Of a DNA stretch of 64,000 nt, positions 57,166-64,000 are shown piece after piece; within the stretch, counting starts at the first letter, position 1, and the number at the start of each line of letters is the position of its first letter. Made by a program: the position numbers and the translations under genes. The DNA is from Deltaproteobacteria bacterium (lineage in GTDB: Bacteria > Myxococcota_C > UBA6777), in assembly GCA_002731275.1 (NCBI GenBank), contig PCBK01000164.1:1-64000 (forward strand), given 5' to 3'. The notes under the pieces are model-generated. The model saw nothing but the letters and a program-made list of their open reading frames with translations, searched no databases and was not told where the DNA came from.

Positions 57166-59460
57166 ATGACGAAGCCAAAACAAACAGAAGAGACAACATC
57201 ATCCCCTCAGGAGACGTCTGACTCCACTCTCGAATCTCTCGTGAACTCGCCGTATTACGACGAGGAAGAGTCTGACGACGATGACTACGACTTCGATGAT
57301 GACGAATACGCTGACGAAGATGATGACATCGATACAGAAAGCAAAGATGACATTGACGATGAAGACGACGAAGACGATGATGAAGACGTCGACGACGATG
57401 AAGACGAAGACGATGAAGACGAAGACGATGACGACGACACCATAGAAGATTCTTCTGTGTCTGATGAAGACGACGAAGAAGATGAAGACGTCGACGACGA
57501 AGACGATGACGAAGATGACGACGACGACGACGATGACGAAGATGACGACGACGAAGAAGACGACGACGAAGACGAAGAAGACGACGAAGACGACGAAGAT
57601 GACGAAGACGAAGACGAAGACGAAGATGATGAAAAGTCTGCGTTAGAGCTTTCGCCTCCGGGAGAATTGGCTGCGAGTGATCCGGCCTGGGTGCTTTCTT
57701 TTGTGGGACGTCGCGGTCCATTCTTGGTGTTCTTTTTCGCGTTCTTGTTGCTCTCGATCTTTGCGGGAGATCGTCTTTTCCGTCAATCGGACAACCCACA
57801 TTATGTGTTGTTATCGGATGTATTGCTTCGTGGTCAGTGGCATCTTCGTGGTGCACCTCGCCATCCTGTGACAGGGAAAGCGCTTGGCAATGACTGGGCG
57901 AGCTACTACATGTTGAGTGTGCAGGGTGCGGACAAAAAGACGAAGGTCCTCAAGGGGATGTATGAGACGCGAGGTGGGTATCCGATCTTCAATGCGCGTC
58001 GTTTGCGTCGGGCGTATCGCTTCCGCACCTTGAAGGGCAAGCTGTACTACCTGCAAAAGCGTAAGGGCGCGGCACATCTGGATCCTCGCAGTATCCGTGC
58101 GCGGAGAAAGGTCTACTTTGTCTCCTTCCCACCGACCCCGGCGTTTTTGATGATGCCTGCGATGTGGACTTTGCAGAAGCTCGGCTATGATCGTCTACGT
58201 TATAATGACACGATCTTTTCGGTCTTCTTTTCGGCCCTCGCGATCTTCTTTATGTTCTCGTTACTACAGCAGATGTCTTTGACAGGTCACTCACAGCGCA
58301 CGCTCTACGAGAACTTGCTGCTGACCTTCCTGTTTGGTTTTGGGACGGTCTTTTTCTACGTCTCTGTGCAGGGGACGGTCTGGTTTACGGCCCTCTCGAT
58401 CGGGGCCCTCTTCTCGATCTTGTACCTGAAGAATGCGCTTGATCTTCGCCAACCTTTTTGGGCGGGTGTCTTTTTGGCGGCGGCGTTCTTATGTCGTCCG
58501 CTGTTGTTGCTCTCGGGGCTCTTCTTTGTGTGGCAATGGGCGCGCCGTGATGGTGAATGGGACATCAGCTTTGATGGTGATCGACTCAAAGAGCTGGCGT
58601 TGTTCTTACTCCCACTGGCTGTCGCGATTGGTGGCATCATGTGGGTGAACAACATGCGCTTTGGCAATCCCTTTGAGTTTGGCCATCGTTATCTGCCTGC
58701 GGTGTACTACAAAGCGACCCAATATGGCTTGTTTCATCCACGTTTCTTCTTGCGTAACTTCTATGCGAACTTCCTGAGTCTGCCTTTTGGGACCAAAGCG
58801 GTCGTGGTAGGTGGCAAGAAGGTCATGCAGTGGAAGCTCTTGTTTAACGGTCACGGGGCGAGCTTGTTCTTCACAACGCCGGCCTTTTTGTTGTTGTTCT
58901 GGGGGGGATACAAGACGTGGTCCTCGCGTAATGAACAATTGTCTTTCCGCGGTCTCCCCCCGATGAAGTTGACGATGCCATTGTTTTGGATCTTGGTGGC
59001 GGTGATCGTCTTTATGTTTGTGCCATTGTTCCGGACACAAGCGTTGATCGCGTTGGCGGTGTTGGTCGTCTGGACGTTGATGTCGGGCAATGGGATGGAA
59101 GGACACGAAGCCCTCGCAGATCGTCCGTGGCATCCGTTGTTCCCTGTGTTGATCATGATGGTGTTGATCGTGGGTGTACCACCTGTGTTTTACCAGAACT
59201 CCGGTTGGTTTACCTTTGGTAACCGATTTAGTGTGGATTACACGCCGTATTTGATTTTGCTGTTGGCGATCAGCAACATTCGGTTACGTGGGCCAGTGTT
59301 TGCGTTCTTACTGCTCTTTGCCGTCGTCGTGAATGCCTTTGGCGCGATTACATTTAACCGTAACGGCGCTTTTTACGACGGTAGCTATGGCTCATTGAGC
59401 TGGCTGGAATACAAACACAAGATCTTCTGGCGTTTGATCAAAGCGAAGTTTGGGGGATAA
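57166..59460 (+). CDS. Membrane protein with extreme Asp/Glu N-terminal domain, glycosyltransferase-like
   Basis: ATG 57166 with AGGAAT upstream. 764 aa. Residues 30-155 are almost only Asp and Glu, encoded by GAC/GAT/GAA repeats. The rest has about ten membrane helices. A first loop after helix one contains SDNPHYVLLSDVLL, and another loop has FPPTPAFLMMPAM, echoing the position of the HPP motif in the preceding GT39-like gene but without the DE pair. Likely a membrane sugar-transferase-like protein or polymer-related integral protein. Function is not certain. Operon partner: the preceding gene. Confidence 0.75.
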   Translation: MTKPKQTEETTSSPQETSDSTLESLVNSPYYDEEESDDDDYDFDDDEYADEDDDIDTESKDDIDDEDDEDDDEDVDDDEDEDDEDEDDDDDTIEDSSVSDEDDEEDEDVDDEDDDEDDDDDDDDEDDDDEEDDDEDEEDDEDDEDDEDEDEDEDDEKSALELSPPGELAASDPAWVLSFVGRRGPFLVFFFAFLLLSIFAGDRLFRQSDNPHYVLLSDVLLRGQWHLRGAPRHPVTGKALGNDWASYYMLSVQGADKKTKVLKGMYETRGGYPIFNARRLRRAYRFRTLKGKLYYLQKRKGAAHLDPRSIRARRKVYFVSFPPTPAFLMMPAMWTLQKLGYDRLRYNDTIFSVFFSALAIFFMFSLLQQMSLTGHSQRTLYENLLLTFLFGFGTVFFYVSVQGTVWFTALSIGALFSILYLKNALDLRQPFWAGVFLAAAFLCRPLLLLSGLFFVWQWARRDGEWDISFDGDRLKELALFLLPLAVAIGGIMWVNNMRFGNPFEFGHRYLPAVYYKATQYGLFHPRFFLRNFYANFLSLPFGTKAVVVGGKKVMQWKLLFNGHGASLFFTTPAFLLLFWGGYKTWSSRNEQLSFRGLPPMKLTMPLFWILVAVIVFMFVPLFRTQALIALAVLVVWTLMSGNGMEGHEALADRPWHPLFPVLIMMVLIVGVPPVFYQNSGWFTFGNRFSVDYTPYLILLLAISNIRLRGPVFAFLLLFAVVVNAFGAITFNRNGAFYDGSYGSLSWLEYKHKIFWRLIKAKFGG

Positions 59461-59469
59461 GCTGGTTTT

Positions 59470-59654
59470 TTGTGTGAGCTTGTCTTTTTGAATGTGGGCT
59501 TGTTTTTTGTATGAGTTTGTCTTTTTGTATGTGGGCTTGCCGCCCACACCCGCTCGGGGCTTTCACCCCGAACCCCACAATGCTCACGCATTGTTTGTGT
59601 TGCGCCTTCGGCGCTTGGAAGAGCATGTGCTCAACCGTCGCAAGGCGACGCTTT
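59470..59654 (+). repeat. Multi-hairpin element, copy A, with upstream short repeats
   Basis: 59470-59529 repeats GCTTGTCTTTTTG-like text. Then four compact hairpins follow. H1 is TGTGGGC/GCCCACA (59530-59548, loop TTGCC). H2 is TCGGGG/CCCCGA (59554-59571). H3 is ACAATGC/GCATTGT (59577-59594). TTGTGTT is the linker. H4 is GCGCC/GGCGC (59602-59614). Further hairpins follow: GAGCA/TGCTC (59621-59632), and CGTCG/CGACG (59636-59650), which competes with ACGC/GCGT. No ribosome site or coding text. It pairs with copy B at 60083-60167. Confidence 0.8.
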
Positions 59655-59880
59655 CGCGTGAACACAAAAGTCTGTCCACAAACCCTGCCTCCGAGCGAAT
59701 GTACATCCCATCAGAAGAAACACTCTCATCGTGGGTGTGGTTTTTGTTTTGAAGATAAAGGCCACACACAAAGCAAATCATCGCCACGACGGTATCCCCC
59801 ACTCCCTACAAAAGAACCCCAAAAGTAACCCCCACAACGAGCCAAGGTGCGGTACTACCGCTTGGTATAGCAGCAAGAGG

Positions 59881-60058
59881 ACAAGCGGAGCGTAAGGGCG
59901 AGTGGCAACTCGCCCGTTGAGAGCGTGGCAACTCGCCCGTTGAGAGCAAGTGGCAACTCGTCCGCAGAGAGAGTGGCAACTCACCCGTAGAGAGCAAGTG
60001 GCAACTCGACCATAGAGAGCAAGTGGCAACTCGCCCGTAGAGAACAAGTGGCAACTCG
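59881..60058. repeat. Tandem imperfect repeat of 23-26 bp, seven copies
   Basis: The core GTGGCAACTC starts at 59902, 59925, 59950, 59973, 59999, 60023 and 60049, giving periods of 23 to 26 bp, followed by variants of GCCCGTAGAGAGC. The array opens with ACAAGCGGAGCG at 59881. An eighth core lies at 60235. The block GGGCGAG-TGGCAA-CTCGCCC can fold as a hairpin. The interval 59655-59880 holds no gene. Confidence 0.85.
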
Positions 60059-60082
60059 CTCATCGAGAGGTTGTCCAACTCA

Positions 60083-60167
60083 CCGACGCAGTCGGAACAC
60101 AAACGATACGGAGTATCGTGGGGGCTGGGGGCAACGACCCCAGGCAGGTGTGGACGGCAAGTCCACA
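60083..60167 (-). repeat. Multi-hairpin element, copy B, inverted relative to copy A
   Basis: Read on the minus strand, the order matches copy A. H1 is TGTGGAC/GTCCACA with the same TTGCC loop. H2 is CTGGGG/CCCCAG. H3 is ACGATAC/GTATCGT. TTGTGTT is the linker. H4 is CCGAC/GTCGG. The stems differ from copy A at several positions, but both arms change together so pairing is kept. Confidence 0.8.
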
Positions 60168-60182
60168 GAGACAACACAAGGA

Positions 60183-60301
60183 GACAAGCGGAGCGCGTCA
60201 GCCTGGGACAAGCGGAGCGCGTCAGTAAGGGCGAGTGGCAACTCGCCCGTAGAGAGATCTGTCAGGGGCGAGTGACAGCTCACCCTGCTCTCATCAAGTG
60301 A
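60183..60301. repeat. Degenerate repeats beside copy B
   Basis: A 19-bp text (GACAAGCGGAGCGCGTCAG) occurs at 60183-60201 and 60207-60225, the second half of a motif first seen at 59881. The eighth GTGGCAACTC core (60235) and a decayed copy with GACAGCTCACC follow. Confidence 0.6.
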
Positions 60302-60644
60302 AGTCACCGACAAAAACTGTCTATCGTTGCTGTCCAGGATCTGTACAGTTTGACGTCCAATCGCTGAACACTTCCACTCTCTTTGGTTTGTGGTTCCAAA
60401 GCAACCAACTGAATCCCAATGCAAAATCAAGTCACCTATCCCCTGGTCTCAGACTTGCCATATGTGTGGGCAGACGCCGAGGCAACATGGCAACAAAAGG
60501 CGAAGGAGTTCAAGTTCTTCTTTTGTTGGGCATGCCCTCAACATGGGTCCAGACACAAAGACCCTCACACAATGATTCAGCTTCAAACAGAGAGGCCATC
60601 GAACAAAGGCCGAACCAGAAGCGCCCACATACCAGGAGATTGTC
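60302..60644. other. Intergenic region
   Basis: 343 bp with short competing frames on the plus strand and no credible ribosome site except the one for the next gene. Nothing recognised. Confidence 0.35.
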
Positions 60645-61469
60645 ATGAATACATCCGACACACAAACATCCCAAGCAGCTTCCAACAACATCGACATTGC
60701 ACGTGCCAATGAACTCTTCGAAAAAGGACAGAGCGAGCTGCTCGCCATCGACCCAAAGACCGTCAAAAAACCACGCATCACACATCAACGTGCCGCTGAA
60801 CTCTCTTCCATCTTAACCTCATCGCTTGAACCACGGTGGGATCGCTTCAAAGACATCTTTCTCCCCAAAGTCGTCAAAGAGTACCGCACGCAATACGAAC
60901 AACTCTCCAACTATGCTCTCATCTTCTTTGCGGCAGGCGCAGCGTTCGAAAACAACCTGACCACCGAAGAAGCCAAAGAACTCAAACAACTCATCCCCAT
61001 TGTCGCTGAACACGACGCATATATGATCTCCTGGTTTCGTCCGGCCTTCCGGAACAATACAAATGTTCTCAATGTCATTGATAATGAAATCGCTCCAGGC
61101 CGAAGCCGACTTGATAGTGCTGAAGATGTCCTTCGCCTCTGTCAACTCGGTATGACACACAAACACATCACCACAACACAAACCCCCCTGACAGAGGCTT
61201 ACTTTGGGCAAGCCGAAGCTGACGCAACGCGGCTCTTCCAACTACTCGCCAAAGAAAATATCAGCAAGCATGCCTCCAGAGATCTTTGGCATCGTGCGTA
61301 CACACAGTGGGATCAGGCCTATGATTCACTCCAAGCGGTTGCTAGCTTTGTCTTCCGCGATGAAGACGATGCACAAGAGCTGTTCCCACGCATCTCTCAG
61401 CCAAGAAAAAAGAAAATCTCATCGGACAATGAGCCCACCAAAACACCATCCAACCCACTCTTCTCGTAA
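60645..61469 (+). CDS. Hypothetical helical protein
   Basis: ATG 60645 follows AGGAG by about six bases. 274 aa, cytoplasmic, almost all helical (VVKEYRTQYEQLSNYALIFF, EAKELKQLIPIVAEHDAYMI, ADATRLFQLLAKENIS), with a Lys/Ser/Pro-rich tail. No conserved family recognised. Its position, between the hairpin elements and the 41-bp repeats, is noteworthy: it is the only gene in about 2.6 kb of repeat-rich DNA. Codon use matches the neighbouring genes. Confidence 0.7.
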   Translation: MNTSDTQTSQAASNNIDIARANELFEKGQSELLAIDPKTVKKPRITHQRAAELSSILTSSLEPRWDRFKDIFLPKVVKEYRTQYEQLSNYALIFFAAGAAFENNLTTEEAKELKQLIPIVAEHDAYMISWFRPAFRNNTNVLNVIDNEIAPGRSRLDSAEDVLRLCQLGMTHKHITTTQTPLTEAYFGQAEADATRLFQLLAKENISKHASRDLWHRAYTQWDQAYDSLQAVASFVFRDEDDAQELFPRISQPRKKKISSDNEPTKTPSNPLFS

Positions 61470-61514
61470 GGTCAATCCATTCAGGCGCATTGTGTTGTCC
61501 AAAAGGCGAAGGTT

Positions 61515-61960
61515 ATCCAAACGAGATAAGTGACTTCCAAAAAACATCATCGTTTGATTTAGCGAGATCTCCAACATCCGAAAAAGAGCCAATATTCGCT
61601 TTTTTGAGAGGATACTTTTCCAAAAAACATGGGCGCTTTGCTCTGACGAGATAAGTCATTTCCAAAAAAAGCCGATGTTCGCTTTTTGGAGATACGTCGC
61701 TTCTAAAAAAAGCCGATGTTCGCTTTTTGGAGATAAGCGACTTCCAAAAAACACCAAGATTGGCTCTTCGTTGAAAATAGGTGTTCAAAAAATAGCGAAT
61801 CATCGCTCCAAAACGAATCCAAAAATCTCCCTCGACCCAAATACCCACCAAAAAAAGAAGATACACTTCTCAAAAACACCAACATCCAATTTTTTTCGGA
61901 AGCGACGTATCTCCGAAAAACGAATGTTCAATCTCGGGAGGCTCCTGATATGATTTTTGA
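61515..61960. repeat. Diverged tandem repeats of about 41 bp, hairpin-forming
   Basis: Clear 41-bp units lie at 61659-61699 and 61700-61740, followed by a diverged unit from 61741. Weaker units can be traced upstream (around 61530, 61576 and 61617) and downstream. Each contains CCAAAAA...GCCGATGTTCGC...TTTTTGG, so each unit can fold into a stem with a small bulge. The array is AT-rich and noncoding. 61961-62100 holds nothing recognised. Confidence 0.75.
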
Positions 61961-62100
61961 GCATCCATTTGACTTCGTTTTGGTTGTTCATTTGACTTCT
62001 GGAATGATTCGGTGTGATTTTGAGGCAAATTTGGCATGGAAGTAAAGTTCACCATCCCAAAGAGCAAAAGTCCACCCCCCAACAACAGCGTACACAAAAC

Positions 62101-64000
62101 TCAAGGAGCAGGCAATCTCCAAACAAATACACCGAGATCTTTGACCACAGGCAGCGTTACACTATCAATAACAGATGGAGCTTCATAACCGCCTGTTATG
62201 TACAGATGTTCTTTCACATACCTCATGTTGTCGCAAGTGATGAGTTTTTTTCCTCCCTCGACCCGCACAGATTGCCATTGGCCTTGGAAATCCATCTTGG
62301 CAATGTAAAGGTTGGCTCCTTGTGGAATTACAGTATTTGTTCCAAACTGAACGGTATTTCGAATTTGTCCGGCCATGTATATCCCTTCATGTCCGAGCGT
62401 AAAAGCGGAGAATGAAAGTGAGACGTTAGGAGCTCCGACTGTGTTGGCCCATATCCACTTCCCGGCAGAATCCATTTTTGCAACAAAAAGATCGCGACTT
62501 CCTTTCGGGGTTAGTTGAATGCTGCCTAGAGAAGTCGCTTTATTGAATCTTCCTGCAAAGTAAAGACCCCCCAAATCGTCGATTTTCATCGCTCCAGCTC
62601 CATGGAAGGAAGCCACCCACTGCCAACCTCCTTGTTTGTTCAATTTTCCAATGAAGTGACGATTTGTTGCAGATGAGTTCAATGTTAAAGTGCCAAATGT
62701 GGAAGAATATGAGTCAAGTTGACCCATGACAAAGACCTCGGAGAATTGATTTACAACAATTTCGTTTCCGTACTCTTCTCCTAATCCATCTGCTTTTGTG
62801 GCCCATATCCAATGACCGTTGGCACTCATTTTGGCAACCAACACATTCGCAGAATCATGTCCGGAAAGAGAAATACTTCCTAGTGTTACATTTTTTTTGA
62901 ATGAACCTGTTACGTACAAGCTGCCATGTGCCCACTCCAACGAACGAAAAAAGGCAGAAAACGAAATGGCCCACTGCCATGTACCGTGGACATCCATTTT
63001 CGCTATGTAATCAATGCAATTTTGACCTGTTGGGAGCTTTACTGTGCTCCCACCAAAAATGGTATCCCCACAAACAAAACCAAGAACATAAACATTGGAC
63101 TGTGGATCAACAGTCATCCCCCGAATTCCTCCGCCGCTTGAGGGGTTTATAAACTTCGCCCACAACCATTTGCCTTTGTCATCAAGTTTTGAAATGTAGG
63201 AATAGCCATGAACCGAAGAGCCTGTTATGAATTGAGAACTTCCGAGTTCTGCCCTCTTTGAAAATGTCCCAGAAACAATAACATGGCTATTTCTGTCAAC
63301 AACAATTTCCTGTAAACCCGCTCCAGCAACAGAATTGGCTGGTCCCCAAAAAGAAGCGTGTTGAACCCAGGAGGACTGGCACGTTGAAGAAACACAGCTT
63401 TTTCCTGAAGAACATGCGTTGTTGCAAGCCCCACAGTGAAGGCGGTTTGATGTTGTGTCGACACATTGTCCATTGCATAACGTTGGATAATTCGCAGAGC
63501 AAGAACACAAACTGTTCCCGCAACTCTGTTGCCAAGAACACGTGATACCACAACCCCCACAATGTGAGGCATTCATGGAGGTGTCTACGCATTGATGGTT
63601 ACAATTTTGTAGCACTCCAGAGCATGACAAAGATGTGCATCTTGCATTTTGACATGCTTCATTTGTTGCGCAATCTGCATCTACTTGGCAAACAAAACGA
63701 CACACAGAGGAATCACACAATTCGTTGCTTTTACATGCTTTTCCACAAGTTCCGCAATGGTTGATGTCTTTGCTCGTATCCACACAGGTATGCCCACACG
63801 CAACAAGAGTTCCACCACATGTGATTTTTGTGCATATTTGTCCCTGACATCGTGCATCTGTGGCACAATCGCTGTCTTGTTGGCAAGGCACAACACATAC
63901 ACCCTGCTTGCAGACTTCGCCACTCTTGCACACAGAGGTAGGGTCATCGACTGTACCGTTACAATCATCATCTTTACCGTTGCAAGTCTCCGTCTTTGGA
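62101..64000 (-). CDS. Cys-rich, MopE-motif protein with SBBP-like repeats (5' part outside window)
   Basis: The frame is open to the window edge at 64000, so the N-terminus lies beyond it. At the edge, CNGKDDDCNG matches the putative metal/copper-binding MopE motif of Myxococcota. Next come Cys-rich units (CQQDSDCATDARCQGQIC; HCGTCGKAC, HCGGCGITC, HCGACNNAC). Residues from about 220 onward are six or seven beta-propeller-type repeats of about 65 residues ending like YIAKMD..G.WQWA, as in SBBP repeats. Surface-exposed, ligand unknown. Base composition is lower in GC than most of the window, which may indicate a different origin. Confidence 0.85.
   Translation of the reverse strand, partial: PKTETCNGKDDDCNGTVDDPTSVCKSGEVCKQGVCVVPCQQDSDCATDARCQGQICTKITCGGTLVACGHTCVDTSKDINHCGTCGKACKSNELCDSSVCRFVCQVDADCATNEACQNARCTSLSCSGVLQNCNHQCVDTSMNASHCGGCGITCSWQQSCGNSLCSCSANYPTLCNGQCVDTTSNRLHCGACNNACSSGKSCVSSTCQSSWVQHASFWGPANSVAGAGLQEIVVDRNSHVIVSGTFSKRAELGSSQFITGSSVHGYSYISKLDDKGKWLWAKFINPSSGGGIRGMTVDPQSNVYVLGFVCGDTIFGGSTVKLPTGQNCIDYIAKMDVHGTWQWAISFSAFFRSLEWAHGSLYVTGSFKKNVTLGSISLSGHDSANVLVAKMSANGHWIWATKADGLGEEYGNEIVVNQFSEVFVMGQLDSYSSTFGTLTLNSSATNRHFIGKLNKQGGWQWVASFHGAGAMKIDDLGGLYFAGRFNKATSLGSIQLTPKGSRDLFVAKMDSAGKWIWANTVGAPNVSLSFSAFTLGHEGIYMAGQIRNTVQFGTNTVIPQGANLYIAKMDFQGQWQSVRVEGGKKLITCDNMRYVKEHLYITGGYEAPSVIDSVTLPVVKDLGVFVWRLPAP

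Noticed and set aside
57143-57856. Minus-strand frame of Arg/Leu/His repeats
   Set aside because: It is the complement of the Asp/Glu codon tract of the plus-strand gene.
60298-60648. Overlapping short plus-strand frames before the helical protein gene
   Set aside because: Several frames compete, none has a ribosome site or neighbour-like codon use.

Overview
The window is bacterial chromosome of about 50% GC. It most resembles a Myxococcota-type organism (myxobacteria, Bradymonadales and relatives). The evidence is many Cys-rich lipoproteins with poly-Asn linkers just after the lipobox, a MopE-type metal-binding motif with SBBP-like repeats at the right edge, a Ser/Thr protein kinase, an FHA-GAF-sigma54 activator and many TPR/HEAT proteins. 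No rRNA, tRNA, phage, transposase or CRISPR array was recognised. The assignment rests on gene content only.

Layout. 1-90: three 30-bp tandem units. 0.3-4.2 kb: two disulfide-rich exported proteins on the + strand, a lipoprotein of alternating pacifastin-like and Kazal modules and a protein with three knottin-spaced cysteine motifs. 4.2-9.5 kb (minus): a type I secretion-like operon (small lipoprotein, ABC protein, HlyD, TolC) in which the ABC ATPase has lost its catalytic motifs. 9.8-15.3 kb: a GT-C-like membrane protein, YqeY, a lipoprotein, a LysR regulator and an orphan ParA. 15.3-18 kb (minus): an ECF sigma / anti-sigma-like / DUF3106-like operon, then a lipoprotein. 18.4-27.5 kb (plus): an LRR protein, then a tightly coupled three-gene operon of two paralogous HEAT plus beta-barrel-like proteins and a 1065-aa TPR/HEAT protein. 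27.5-35.3 kb (minus): a V4R-type sensor kinase, a putative heme-thiolate-peroxidase-like protein beside a DcrB/EagR-like protein, an alpha/alpha-barrel repeat protein, a solitary TolC and a Cys-repeat lipoprotein. 36-40.7 kb (plus): two overlapping TPR genes. 40.8-45.3 kb (minus): two lipoproteins and an FHA-GAF-sigma54 activator. 45.4-47.5 kb (plus): a TetR-P450 cassette with a readable promoter and operators. 47.5-50.7 kb (minus): a Ser/Thr kinase overlapping a TPR membrane protein. 50.7-52.3 kb is largely noncoding with a strongly T-rich strand. 53.2-59.5 kb: an outer-membrane protein, a CADD-like diiron protein and two PMT/GT39-like membrane proteins. 59.5-62 kb: repeat-rich DNA around one unknown gene. 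It includes two inverted copies of a four-hairpin element whose stems differ by compensatory changes, and a 41-bp repeat array. 62.1-64 kb (minus): the 3' part of a large Cys-rich/SBBP-like protein that continues past the window.

Most genes act at the cell envelope or in signalling. The most unusual items are the knottin and pacifastin/Kazal proteins, the pseudo-ATPase secretion operon, the HEAT-barrel operon, the CADD homologue that appears to lack the sacrificial tyrosine, and the covarying hairpin element.
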